From the NCBI GenBank assembly GCA_012295275.1, contig CM022671.1:21467822-21531821 (forward strand): a stretch of DNA of 64,000 nucleotides, in the 5' to 3' direction. This document shows positions 26,070 through 38,614 of this stretch, one piece after another. How positions within the stretch are numbered: the stretch's first letter is position 1; each line of letters begins with the position of its first letter. The notes beneath the pieces are model-generated. The model was not told the DNA's origin, did not search any database, and worked only from the letters and a program-made list of their open reading frames with translations. The position numbers were made by a program, and so were the translations under genes. The stretch comes from Chrysomallon squamiferum. Lineage: Eukaryota; Mollusca; Gastropoda; Neomphalida; Peltospiridae.

Positions 26070-27757
26070 TCAGAATGGTGAACGTGACCGAGATCTCATT
26101 GGTGAATATCGTGGACTACTGCGTCTCTTGGGTGATGCACTTCTACTTCTTGATCTTCCCCCTCTGCCATCTTGTTTTACTCTAACAAAACTGCTCTCAC
26201 CCTGCAAAAAGGATAGTCATTTTCAAACACTATATTTACAGAGATTAAAAGTCAATTTTTTTTTTTTATTATTGTACATTCAGGGAAAATAAAAAGTAAT
26301 GTTACAACATTTTGCATAAGGGAAATGAATCTGATACAGATCTGTAAACTGACAAAGTGGCAAATGCAACACTGGGCAAAAAATTGTATCAATACCTCAT
26401 GAGATCGAAATTTTGTGTCATCTAAATTTTTAACAGCATATTTCATATCTTCTTTCCTTAGAAATTCAACTACACCAGTTCCATCCTTAAAAACATCTGC
26501 ATAACAAACATCTCCAGCTTCACGCATATGATCCTTCAAGTCTTGCCAGCTGCCTGTTGAAGGCAATCCTATAAAAAAAACATGGCCAGTTTTCTTTATA
26601 ATTTCATTTCATTTCTCCCAACAATTCAAATGTAAATAACAAAATAAGTAGACAGAATTTTAAATTAATTCTGCATCCTATAAATTCAAACATTGAAAAT
26701 GCATTTCTGTTTATAATGGTAATTCTAATGTGTATTTGTTTTAGTATTTATTTGCTTTTTATTTTATTTTTTATAAACTTTACTTTTTAAATTTAGTTAC
26801 AAATAATTTATATTCTGACCTGATACAAGAACTCTGTATTCAGATCTTCTTGATGGTGGGCCTCCTCGACCCCTTCCACGTCCTCTACTACCAGCACCTC
26901 TACCTCCAAAACCCCTGCCACCTCCACCCCTGCCTCCAAATCCACTTCCTCCACCCCTTCCACCACCTCGACCACCAAAACTAGGTCCACCACCTCTTGG
27001 AAATTCAACCCTGAGTGTGTAACCATCATAATTTATGCCATCTCGCTGGAATACTGCTTCTTCAGCATCCCTTTTTAAAATGTATATATATATTTATATA
27101 ACAAGATGACATTTAATCACTGAATAAATAAGTCACTGCATGACTAAATAGTTTTAATGTATTTTTAAAGTAATTGTATGTTAAATACACTCAGTGTTTT
27201 TTTAATTATTATTAAGACTAAAATGACTTTACTTAGCCTACACAGAGGTTTGTAGTCATCATTTCATAAAGTATCAGTAAGAAGTAAAAATATTGAAAAA
27301 CGGTCTACATTCGCATGAATGAAATAGGCAGTAACTAAATAAGTGGTGTAAACTGCAATATTATTTGTTTAAATTATTATTTATTTTGTCATAAACAATG
27401 TGTAACATGTTTTTAATCCTTGCTTTCGTCCAGTCTTTTCCTCAAAAAAAACAAAAAAAAAAAAATATTTTTTTTTTTTTTTTTTTTTGGTTTGTTTAAT
27501 TACTTAGAGAAATATCTAATAAGACTGTATTAATAATACGATTTATTAAATTTAATGTGAAAATTACTAAGTCCACAGACCAATTTTTACCTTGGATCTT
27601 CGAACTCCACAAAAGCAAATGGAGGGCCTCTGCTGTTTTTCAGATCGATGAACAGAATTTTACCAAACTTATAAAATAAGTCATCAATATCACGGGTACG
27701 AATATCAGGAGGAAGATTTCCAACATATACTCTAGCGTCGCCACCTCTAGAAGACAT
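26070..27757 (-). CDS. SR splicing factor, SRSF1/SRSF9 type, copy A
   Basis: Minus-strand exons 27591-27757, 26820-27070, 26396-26568 and 26070-26201 give 240 residues. RRM1 has RVYVGNLP (RNP2) and [13 protein letters not shown] (RNP1). A glycine/arginine-rich hinge occupies about residues 82-131. The second, pseudo-RRM carries the invariant SWQDLKD heptapeptide (146-152), diagnostic for SRSF1, SRSF9 and close relatives. The tail from about residue 198 is a short RS domain ending RSRSRSPF. These proteins bind exonic enhancers and recruit the spliceosome; SRSF1 also shuttles and promotes translation. Exon boundaries and phases (2, 1, 0) match copy B. The hinge is much longer than in copy B and reads like an RGG domain. 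The start ATG precedes [12 protein letters not shown], as in the family. Confidence 0.95.
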
Positions 27758-27926
27758 TTCTTTCTCAATTTTGACGTTCAAAAAATATTTCACAAGCTAC
27801 CTTCTGAGTTTATTCTGTTTCTATCCCACAATTCCCTACGAAACGGACTATTTCGGTTTGGTGGATTACCGAAACGAACAGAAAGGGAACTATTCTTATA
27901 AAACGATAAAATAAACATTTCCCCCC

Positions 27927-27966
<40 letters not shown>

Positions 27967-30540
27967 GAAAAATACATAAATGGAACGAAAGCTTTTGAAA
28001 ATAATTAAAACGTGTACAAATGCTTCGTTAAATAGTAGAATGAAATATAATTTTTCACTTCACTGACAAAACTGAAGTGAACATTGCATTGTTTCTCTGG
28101 TCTCTCTTAGGTTGTGTGTGTGTGCTTCTGCATGTGCTAATCTGTGCCAGGGTTTCAGCGTTTAATATAAATGCTTAAAGGCAACAGCATACATATATAA
28201 TGTAAATTAGTGGTATGTGTTATCTAAGGATGGGTAAAACTTAAATGAATTTACTTTTTAATTAGTAAAGGGATGTTTTAGCCAATCCAGTACAATGTGT
28301 TCACAAATTTAAACACCAATATACGTCGTCTAAAATCGATTCCATCTGGCCCTGCAAACCACACGCACACAAAAACTAAAACTAACAAACGTCGACCGAG
28401 TGCTCTTCCACCAGGCGTAACCTTCCTACGTGATGTTTTTGTTTCTGGTTTCATAATTTTTAAAACAGTATTAAAAGATTAAAGGACTTAATTTAAATAA
28501 AAACGAAAAATGGGCAAAAGGTTTTGATATATCCTTGACTGATTGAGCGAAGAAGGAAAAAAAAACAACAAAATAAATAAAATAAAAAATAAATAAAAGA
28601 AAAAGTTTCAAATGATTGTTAATAAATTAATGCTGAAATTCTACACTATAAATTGTCCATTTTCAATGTTCTTAAATGGTTGAAAAAAATATATGGATCT
28701 ATATTGCAACGAAAACAAGTCATACAGGTGTTTTTATACTGTAGTGACAACATTAAATATGAGTTATTTTACCAATTTTTGATCAGTATCCCATGGCTGT
28801 GAGAAGAACAGGAAAAAGTGTTTGAAAAGGCCAAATTTGTTACTGCATTAACGACACTAAGATATTTGCATTAGCAACATTTAATTATGTGGAAGTAAAT
28901 ACAGAATATGCTTATTTTGTACACTTTAAAATAAACAACCCAATTAGTTTAATCTCATCCACACTTTTTATAAACACTGTAAATTAACATGAACAATAAA
29001 GTGTAATACATATTTTTCTGTCATCTTTTAACATAGACTGAAATGTAACTTAATAATTTAAATAATAAAAATATAATATTTCTATAATTTATTAAGCTGG
29101 AAATTATTGTTACAATAAACTATCTACAACTCCTTACACATTTTTTTCCCTTGTGTAAAATCAGTTCAAATGTTTATTTTTCTGTATGATATACTGTTAA
29201 TAGACTAACTAAAGTCATTCAGTGAAATACTTTCTCATTCAGCTACAAGGATTAGCATGGACTGATCAATGCTTGTCTGATTACAGATTACAGGTTTTCA
29301 GTATTTCAAAGATCAAATACAAATCTCAGTTTAAGAAAAAAGTAATTCTGGTCAAATATAACATTTTGACATTTTTAAAATGTAACTAATTCATATATTG
29401 TTCCAGTATATTTAAAAAATCCCCCAAAATTATTATATAAACAAAAAATCAAATTACATTAGGTAAACATTTTTCTTTCCTTTCCAGTACCTTAGCACTT
29501 CTAAAAGACTTGGTAGGTGCTTGCCAGTCAGTAGGAATGAATATACTAAAGAATAATATATCAGAACAAAGGTACACTAGCTGTTGGTGTTGGTAGTAAA
29601 TATATTTCAAGTTATCAGTTTATTTACAATTTAAAGTCTACATTGGTGTGTTAAAGTAAATACTCACCATTACATAACTACTTATCTATCTATTTTAATT
29701 TTAAAAGTACAAGATATTTTCTTTTATGTCCAATGCCAGTGAGATAAAACTAAACAGTGTGCACAAACAGAAAACAAGAAAACAGAAGTATTATAATTTC
29801 TTTATTGTCATAGTATAATTAGAAACCTATATTGAATAAAACAGAAGACAATGAGCTATATACATATAAAACCACCCTTCAAAAATTTCACCTGAAACAA
29901 ACATGATAGAGGCTGCAATTGTTGGTTTCCCTTCTATTTTTGAGATATTTGGGGATGCAATCAGTAAAGCAGAACTGAATTTGACTGTACTAAAAAGATT
30001 CTGCTGAATATATTAAAGCCAGTAAGAAAAAATAAACTATTAAGCACTGGTAACTCCGTTTTCCATACCCATCTACAATGACCATACAGAATACATTAGA
30101 TAGAAGTGGATGCAACGAGCCCCAAGATATGACATTAAAATTTGGTTATCTTATATGGCAGAATAATACACTTGTATTTATAGAAGCATCTTTTTATCTT
30201 AGTTTTTTGCAATATTCATGCATGTTTCAAATTTTATAATTTTGGTTTATTACAAATAAAACGAAATGACTAGCAAACTTACCTGCATTTCATCAAACAA
30301 TTGTTAAGCAAATTCATTCTGCAATATTTTTTATTTATTATCAAAGAAAAACGATGCCAAACATACACTACATTATAACTTGATTACGGCAAAATCCTAA
30401 AATAAAGCAGTCTGATCCCAGTGACCGGCATTTAATGATTAAGTTTAAATGTTTATCCCAGTTTTTATTATGACATGCAGGTTTACCAAAATTCATAATT
30501 TCTTTATAAATTTTTTTTTTTTTTTTTTTTTAAAGCAATT
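27758..30540. other. Region between the SRSF copies, no gene seen
   Basis: Contains the presumed promoter of copy A (just above 27757, including CCCACAATTCCCTACG), an (ATT)n repeat at 27924-27966 and AT-rich DNA. The far part may belong to a long 3' UTR of copy B. Open frames are short and unsupported by splice sites. Confidence 0.4.
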
Positions 30541-30780
30541 ACCAGATTTTATCGTATCCATATCCACGAGGGCTCCAAAATTTCTGGCCAAATTCTTTTC
30601 CAGTGAAAATTTCTGAATCCTCATCCGATGTTAGTTAATCCATCCTTTATCCAAATGCTTTTCCAATACAGCGTTATCCTAATCCATGCGACTTTATCCA
30701 AATGTCCTCCCACGATTAACAGCCTCTATTATGTGTCTAAAGACATCCCAACTTTTCATCTTTAATTTCTTTTCCACCGA
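30541..30780 (-). promoter_or_regulatory. GGA-dense tract downstream of SRSF copy B
   Basis: Within 240 bases there are 17 TCC on the plus strand (GGA on the SRSF sense strand) and no GGA on the plus strand. Typical sense-strand contexts are GGATAAAG and GGATTAGGATA. It lies 2.5-2.8 kb beyond the copy B stop. It resembles the tract after copy A in composition, not in alignable sequence. Confidence 0.35.
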
Positions 30781-30938
30781 CGACCCAACTAATAAAAAGC
30801 AAAATCAACAGCAATCAGTTAGACAGTTTATAAAACAGTAACACAAAAACGGTTTTGTAATTTAATTGGACTATATTCTTTGTTAAAAGCAAAAGTGATT
30901 TCCTTCTGCCCTTCCCAAAACAACAACCCCAAAATATA

Positions 30939-30973
<35 letters not shown>

Positions 30974-32740
30974 GGTCCACCATTTTAAAATCAATGCATA
31001 CTTCTCAACTACATCTCAAACCAGAAAGCAACACAAGAGGTTAAGATTAGCAAATAGCAAAATAATTCAGGCCAACATAAAACAATTTAACATTAATGTT
31101 AAAAACATCAGCAGCAATGTTAACTTACTGCCCACTTTCTTCAAAAATGGCATTTACCATTCATAGAAATGAAATGTTTCTACTTTTTAGAAATACTGAA
31201 GGTAAAACTTCTGAAAGTTGTGGAGTCAACCTACTTGAGAGCCAGATAAAAATAATACACTTTTATTCATTTATTAAAATTATATTAATATCTGAAACAA
31301 AAAATATTTCTACATAAACCATCACATTTTATTCTCTTAAATGTAAATAGATTTTAATGATGGAATGAAATGCAAAAAATAAACAAAAATAGTAACAATG
31401 CAATATCTTTTGATTGAATTTCATTTTTTTTTTTTTGATCTGTACAATATATACACACACATATATTAATGGGTATTTTTTTTTTTAATAATTCACATGT
31501 AATTTGAACTGATTATTTGCAGGTACCAATTATTTGACATAATGCTGTATGAAGCATCTGCTAATTAAACACATGCAGACACGAACAAGTACAAATTATA
31601 TTTTGCAACTAAAATGAATGAAATGGCCTGTATTCAGTATCAGTGTTACTAAAATAATTCATAACATTTAATTATGCCATCATAAGATTTTGATTATATA
31701 CATGCAGCAGTTCATTTAGGCAAATGATTTAATGCTTCCTGGGGTTTTTTTTGGATGGGGTAAATTGTTCATGGTAAAGAACAATTATAAAAAATGGTGA
31801 AAATCAGTTTTACACATTATTTCACTATCAAACAATGATACATTATATCCTTACTAAAATTTGAGAATGCAGTTGTTCAGAATTTATTTCATATGAATGT
31901 TTTAATTTAAACCACAATACAGCAATCTCACTAAAACAAAAAAAAAACAGAAAAAACGAATGTATACTGTAAATACTGTAAAGTGCACATTCACAGAAAT
32001 AATTTTAAGTACATTTTTTTTTTTTTTTTTTTTCAAAGAAAACACAGATTTGTTTTTTTTGTTGTAGTTGAATTCAAATTCATTATAAAATATTAAGCTT
32101 TATTAAATAACTTGTATTTGTACATTTGTAATTGTGTTGATTGCTAACTAATGTGCCTATGTTGCATGCAACTGGACTATTCACTGCAATAACTGCCCTA
32201 TTATATTTGACAGCTTTCAACAATTAAAAATTCAAATGGTTTTCTGGCATTTCAATGTAATGTGTTGGGGGAGGGGTTTCTCACTTTTTTGCATTTCATT
32301 TTGTTTTCAGATGAATGAATAATAAACATATATTTACAATTCTTCGTTTTTAAATAAAATATCAAATATTAAAAAATTAAGCCAAAAATGGGTTTTCAAT
32401 ATATTATTTGTGAAGCAGTTCCTTTTTCATAGAGAGGACTTTCATTACAATAGGAAAGAAAGTAATATTAATTTAAGGAATATTTCTATTTCTACATCTC
32501 ATCCAAAAATTATTATAAAAATGAATTTTTTTTTTTAAATTGTAGTTTATTGAATGAAATTTTTTGTTTCAGTCTTCAAATAATGAGAGATAAGAAGCTC
32601 ATCTTTACAACAATTTATGTATACATTTTTAATGAAGGGAGATAAATCTGTACCACCAAATACAATCTATGATTATGAAAAGGACGCATGGGCAAAGTTC
32701 ACTAACAACACTTATGAATAGGAATAGGACAAGCTATGCA
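30781..32740. other. Probable distal 3' region of SRSF copy B, with (AT)n repeat
   Basis: AT-rich sequence with a (TA)n tract at 30936-30973 and several poly-T runs. No coding segment is recognised. Confidence 0.35.
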
Positions 32741-32889
32741 TACCAGCACCATCTTATCCTCCTAATCCTAGTCCAGAGTGCGACCCATAGCCATCCAGTC
32801 CTCTCTTGACCACGATTTGTGAGTCGCGACCTCTGGAAGGCTCATATCCTAAATCCTAGAGTGGATCCTAAACAGCATCTGTAGGGAAC
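32741..32889 (-). other. Candidate spliced 3' exon of SRSF copy B
   Basis: On the minus strand a good acceptor (TTGTTCCCTACAG) precedes 32879, and the following 140 bases are far richer in GC and GGA than the flanks. From a second AG at about 32862, a frame reads DLGYEPSRGRDSQIVVKRGL and then DGYGSHSGLGLGG before a stop. That would join in phase 0 to copy B exon 3, giving an alternative tail. It could equally be a noncoding 3' UTR exon. SR protein genes often have such exons for autoregulation through nonsense-mediated decay. Confidence 0.3.
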
Positions 32890-33312
32890 AAGATGACAAT
32901 AACATTTTTGAAATATATTTCATGGAATTTAGTTTTTAAATTTCATTAAGGAAACAAAATTATAATTCCTTTTCAGTTACTGAAATTTAAGCAGTGTGTG
33001 TGTAGAATTGTGCTGAAGACATTTATTTCAAACACATACTTTATTCATTTTTAAACTGAAATGTCTCGTAAAATATTTTCAGACCTAATTTTTGTGGGTT
33101 ACAGAAAGATAGCTGGATACAAGGAGAGTGTAAACGCTAAGGAACTATTCTCTAATTACATAAAACACAGTAACAACAGTTTAGTTTTACATCATTGGTC
33201 AGAGTAAATGCAGGCATGCCCAACACCTTGAAATCAGCAATGGGCTTTTATGTTTTCAGTGGCACATGAACAACTAAATAATGCATTTATGGGGAACATC
33301 AACTATCTGGTT

Positions 33313-35178
33313 TTAATATGGTGATCTGGATCTGGATCGAGAGCGGGATCGTGAACGCATGGGAGAATAACGAGGACTGCTTCGTCTTCTTGGTGGTGAA
33401 AAACTTCGGCTCCTTGACCGTCCTCCTCTGTAATCTTGCTTGACTCTAACATAACCAACTTCTCCCTGAAACAGTAAGTTGTTTGTTAAAATAAAAATAA
33501 ATTCAAGTTCTATCACAGAAACCTACACAAATAATTAACACAAGTTCTGTATTAAAAAAAAAAATCACCATCATTAAAACAGTATTAAACATTAAAAAAA
33601 ATTCTGAACATTATGTAAATATTTCATTTCTAAAATATGAGATGTATTTCAAAACATTTCAGATTTGTCTTAAGTGTTAGAAGAATGAAATAATGGTTAA
33701 TTAACACTATTTACTCAATTCTCTATGATATTCTTTATTTATTTTGTAACAGATATGCTAAAACTCTTTATGATATATCAACTACTGTTAATAGTAAACT
33801 GCAACTTTAAACAATTATATATAACCAAATAAGAAAACGAAAAAAGGATTACCTTAAACAGAGAGAATTTACAGTTAGAAAATCGTTACAGACTCCATGT
33901 TCACAGTTTAGTATAATGACTGTCTTAACTGTAGAAACTAAAACAGGTAAAATGATTTACTAACCTCATGAGAACGGAATTTTGTATCGTCCAACTTTTT
34001 AACAGCATATTTCATGTCATCCTTTTTAAGAAATTCTACAACACCTGTTCCATCTTTAAAAACATCTGCATAACATACATCTCCAGCCTCTCGCATATGA
34101 TCCTTCAGATCTTGCCAACTTCCGGTTGGTGGAAGACCTAAAAATAAAAATTGAAACAGAATGAAAAGTGAATATTTCAAGAGACCCTATCCAGAAAATG
34201 AATGAACTTTTAATTTTACATTAATTCTAGGTATTAATTTATCTGTAGCTGTCTGTATACAACAGTCGAAACATTGATTTTACAAAGAAGAAAAACTAAA
34301 TGTATAACTCACCAGAAACAAGTACTCTATATTCTGATCTGCGGGAAGGAGGGCCACCACGCCGTCCAGCCATGAAATAACCACCCATTCCTCCACCTCG
34401 TCCCCTACTGGGTCCGGGTCCACCTCCTCTTGGGAATTCTACACGCAAAGTGTATCCATCGTAATTCTGACCATCGCGTTGTGCAACTGCATCTTCAGCA
34501 TCCCTGAATAAAAGTTATAGATCTGTACTTAAGTAATACTCATCATATTGTTTATCACAAGGATTAAGACTTTTTAAAGGTTAAAATAAGTTCCACTAAA
34601 TTCTAATTTTACACTAAATAATTCTACTATCACTTATTTTTTATTAATATATACAGAAATGATTATGACAAAGATAAATGATATATTTAACTGTGAAACT
34701 CTTACTCATTTCAGTAAATTCTTCTAAATGTACACATAATCGTGCAAGTTTGCAAGTTATCTATTTATCTATATAAATTCATTATAAACATTATTCAAGT
34801 TTTTAAGAGTGATACTGATAGTGATACTGTCGGATTACTGATAAGGATAATCATTAATCATGATATTGACAATACTTAAATGGATTTTCAAAATTATAAT
34901 AAGGAATCCAATTTTATATCTATTATTATATGGAAAAACAACATATTAAGCTTTACACTGCATAAATATGACAGATTATTAAGCCAGTCCTAAGCATACC
35001 TTGGATCTTCGAATTCGACAAAAGCAAATGGTGGACCGCGTTTATTCTTCAAATCGACATAAGCTATTTTGCCGAACTTGTAAAACAGATCTTCAATATC
35101 GCGCTCTCGAATATCTGGGGGTAAGTTACCAACATAAACTCTAGCATCAAGAGACGAACTGCTTCGTCGGTATGACAT
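33313..35178 (-). CDS. SR splicing factor, SRSF1/SRSF9 type, copy B
   Basis: Minus-strand exons 35000-35178, 34313-34503, 33965-34137 and 33313-33465 encode 231 residues. RRM1 contains RVYVGNLP and [14 protein letters not shown] short hinge rich in Gly and Arg separates it from the pseudo-RRM with SWQDLKD (130-136). The RS tail ends in a run of RS dipeptides and PY. Exon phases and the length of exon 3 (173 bases) are identical to copy A, which lies about 7 kb away in the same orientation, so the two are tandem paralogues. N-terminal residues (YRRSSSSLD) and the hinge differ most. ATG at 35178 is preferred because upstream sequence is non-coding. AAAATGGC, a YY1-type motif, lies 67-74 bases upstream at 35245-35252. 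Confidence 0.95.
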
Positions 35179-35840
35179 ATTTAACAAGATTCCTTAAACA
35201 ACAACAAAAACAATGATCTATAAGCAACGCTACGTACGTAACACAAAATGGCTACTTTCCGCTCTGCATTGCATTGTGGGTCAAAGCATAAAAAATTAAA
35301 AAAGCAGACGTATTAACCAATGACATGCACCTGTCAAACGTAAAAAGCAGCAAAGAGTGGAAATTTACCGACTTCGATGACGGGGGTTCTTATCTTCAGA
35401 CCTATTTAGGGTGATAAATTTTTAGAAATTATTTACAAAGATCAGTAAGAAAAAATAAAACTATATATATATATGATATATAATTTAATTAGCACTGAAA
35501 GGTTGCCAGTTTAACATAAAAACTGAATCTATAGTTTACATTTCTCATTTTCCAAAAGTCAGCTTTTTTTACAAATAACTTTCGCTGTTTCTCAATCTAA
35601 GATGAAGACAGTGGATATTTTAAAATACTTTCATTTTGAAAAGAAAAATACAATGAATATATTTAACAAACGGCTTGTTGATTACATGTAGAGTTTAGAC
35701 AAATAAATATCCGTTTAATAATAAATGTTTATGGTGATTAGTGTGATAAAAAACTGTCTCAGTAGGCGTATTCATTTAGCTATCAGAAATTATGCACGCT
35801 TGCTGCCGCCTTTTTCCTGGCAGCTTCGTAGAACTTTATA

Positions 35841-36581
35841 CAGTGGTACCTGGACTTACGAGTGCCCCATCTTATGAGTTTTTCGAGTTACGAGCAGTCG
35901 CTTTGTCGAGTTTTTGAGTTGCGAGCCAAAATCCGAGTTACGAGCGGGCTTCAGATACGCCGCCGCTAGTTGGCGCATCGAACAGTACAACATCTGCCCA
36001 GCATCCAGCGTCTCACTCGTTTACTTCATGTCGTTACCTCACCGTTGAAGTATCTTTGTTATTTTGTGCTCGCGTTTTGTGCAGTATTTTTCGTGACCAT
36101 GGATCCTAAGAAAGTTAGTGCGAAGGACCGTGCTGAGAAGATGATGTCCAGTGAATTAAAGCATGAAATCATAGAAAAAGATGAGCGTGGTGAGCGTGTA
36201 GTCGACTTGGCTAGGCAGTATGAATGGAATACTTCTACGACATGTACTATAATGCTACTGACGAAGAAGGAGTCGATAAAGACTATAACTCCAGCCAAAG
36301 GCGTTAAAATAAAATTTTATTTTGGTTTTATACAATATTTGTCATTTATAAATAGATTTTTGTTATTTAAAAACACGTTATAAACAAAAAAAAAAAAAAA
36401 AAAAAAAAAAAAGAAAGAAAAAGAAAAGAAAGAAAGAAAGAAATGGAGTGGTTTGGGGGGTTGGAATGGATTAATGGTATTTCAGTTACTTTCAGCTGGA
36501 AAAACTGACTTGATATACCAGCAAACTGAGTTACGAGCTCGGTAACGGAACGAATTAAACTCGTAAGTCAAGGTACCACTG
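35841..36581 (+). mobile_element. Short Tigger/pogo-type DNA transposon with TIRs and TA duplication
   Basis: The left end CAGTGGTACCTGGACTTACG is mirrored at the right end, whose reverse complement begins CAGTGGTACCTTGACTTACG. Both ends are flanked by TA (35839-35840 and 36582-36583), the pogo/Tc1 superfamily target duplication. Within it, from ATG at 36099, a frame starts MDPKKVSAKDRAEKMMS and continues into KHEIIEKDERGERVVDLARQ, like the N-terminal CENP-B/psq helix-turn-helix of Tigger transposases. The frame ends at 36383 before any DDE catalytic domain, so the element is a 741-bp internal-deletion derivative. An A-rich run follows at 36386-36442. It sits between SRSF copy B and DYNLL. 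Confidence 0.9.
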
Positions 36582-36583
36582 TA

Positions 36584-37336
36584 TAAAGGTATGTCAGAAA
36601 CAAATTGTAGTTATTCTGATTTTATTCTTATTCAGATCACTAAAGTACTGAAAAAAAAAAAACAAAAAAAAAAAACAACAAGAGGTTTATGATTGGTCAA
36701 CTACTTAAACGTTACGATTTTTTATTTGATGTATTTGTTCCTTTTTGCTTTATTTACTCGTCTGACATTTGGCAACGGACAGCAATAAAATGTAATATCG
36801 TGCTTGCAGATTATTACCATGATCTAATATGTAGTTGAACAAACATCCATAATTTTCATTCTTAATGACATTTCAACATACATACATATATGTATATATT
36901 ATTTTAATTAAATTCTACTCACGTATTTTCGAAACCCTTAATAAATAATACTAAATTATTTTACAAAGAACAACAAATTATATAATGAAAGTTCATTCGT
37001 CACACATTAATAAATTACCCAAATCTTAATGTGGAATGCAACATATAACGCTATTGGAGAAATTATAATCTTTGATATAACTGTAGTGTAATTATCTAAA
37101 ATGTTTTATATAGGTACTGCACATCACATAAGAAAACATACTAGTTAAATTAATCAGTAGTAACTATATTAAAATACTAGCATTTAACAAGAAAACAAGA
37201 ACAGCATTATACATGTAAAATAAAGTTCTATATTTCTAACCTACATACATTAAAACATCTCTCTTTTGATGTTATCGTTTAATAACTACAGATAAAATAG
37301 TCTTTAATTTATATTTAAGCTTGTTTTTCACATCAG
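36584..37336. other. Intergenic DNA upstream of DYNLL
   Basis: AT-rich sequence with short homopolymer runs near 36650. No gene or repeat family is recognised. Confidence 0.4.
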
Positions 37337-37535
37337 GAAAATTATGTGATAGAAACTACTGAAGAAATCCTTAAAGCTGGCCAATCACAAGTTCAGTCGA
37401 CAAACATGTTCGTATCAAGAGGCACTAATATCTATGGCAGTATTAATATTTTTATCTCACCAACAGCTGCAGTAGCAACGAACACTCCTTTCTAAATTCC
37501 TTCCTGAAGAGAGCATCGCAGTTTCTGCTTTTCCT
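37337..37535 (+). other. Candidate upstream exon of DYNLL
   Basis: A TTTTTCACATCAG acceptor and a strong GTAAGT donor bound a 199-base segment richer in GC than its flanks. It is open in one frame for about 50 codons (beginning ENYVIETTEEILKAGQ) and then stops, so it cannot be fused in frame with DYNLL. The likeliest reading is a noncoding 5' UTR exon. A coding exon of another gene or a transposon scrap cannot be excluded. Confidence 0.3.
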
Positions 37536-38344
37536 GTAAGTTAAGTTTTGTCATTTTATAGAAGTACTATAATGAACTAATTGATAATATAATAAACTGA
37601 AGTTTGTTTTGTATTTATTGTACTGATAAAATAAATTGAAGTTTGTTTTGTATTCATTGTATTGATAAAATAAATTTAAGTTTGTTTTGTATTCATTGTA
37701 TTGATATATTATTCAAAAGAATATATATATATAAACTTTTAAATAATAGTTTGTAAATTATAGGTACATGAGTAACATTATAATTTAAAAAAAATCAAAA
37801 ACATTGTACTTTTATGTAAATTTGCATAAAATATTATATTATTAACTTTGGAATCTACTTTATAAATTGATTTATTCAACTGAAATGTTCGGCTGTTTTC
37901 CTTTACTTCATTATAAACTGTATGTAATATACCACAAATTCAATTTAATTTTCAAATGAAATATTTTTATAATAAAAAAGAGTGAAAGAATAAAATAATG
38001 TTTAATAGTATCGTTAGTATCATGGAGAAGAATGGAGAATAAAGAAAGTGAGGTTGGCAGACTTGGAATATAATTATGTGACGCTCAGCAAAAATACCAA
38101 GACAGTTTTAAGTTACTAAATTTATTTAACAAAATGAATTTAATTTACTGATGGAAAAAGAGAAAAAGTGAAAGTAATTCTGTTATCTCAGTTTTAATTC
38201 TCGATTTAAATAATCAGTACTTCGCTTCTTGTTACTTAGATTAATATTACATGTAAATTCTTTTGACTCCGTTTATTATTATTCGGGTTGATTTGTTATT
38301 TCGTTCATTTACTGATTCATTTTTAATTAGGCCTACCCTGCAGT

Positions 38345-38614
38345 ATGGCTGACCGGAAGCCCGTGATTAAAAATGCAGACATGGCAGATGAAATGCAACA
38401 GGACTCTGTGGAACTCGCCACTACGGCTTTAGAGAAATACAATATTGAAAAGGACATCGCCGCTTACATCAAAAAGGAATTTGATAAGAAGTATTCGCCG
38501 ACTTGGCATTGCATCGTGGGCCGAAATTTTGGCAGTTACGTCACACACGAAACAAAGAATTTCATATATTTTTACCTTGGACAAGTAGCCATCTTGTTAT
38601 TTAAATCCGGCTGA
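38345..38614 (+). CDS. DYNLL1: Dynein light chain LC8 (DYNLL)
   Basis: One uninterrupted coding exon encodes 89 residues, exactly the LC8 length, and nearly identical to animal DYNLL1/2: [20 protein letters not shown] at the start, [19 protein letters not shown] in the middle and the signature [15 protein letters not shown] plus [17 protein letters not shown] at the end. LC8 is a dimeric hub that binds short TQT-type motifs in the dynein intermediate chain and many other partners. Acceptor-like TTTTAATTAG (38322-38331) and CCTGCAG (38337-38343) lie just before the ATG, so a 5' UTR intron is likely. AATAAA lies at 38856. Whether it is DYNLL1 or DYNLL2 by descent cannot be told from sequence alone; the gene neighbourhood favours DYNLL1. 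Confidence 0.97.
   Translation: MADRKPVIKNADMADEMQQDSVELATTALEKYNIEKDIAAYIKKEFDKKYSPTWHCIVGRNFGSYVTHETKNFIYFYLGQVAILLFKSG

Noticed and set aside
27824-35280. Shared ATTGTGGG motif in the promoters of both SRSF copies
   Set aside because: It occurs on opposite strands relative to transcription and is only eight bases, so it is not distinguishable from chance.
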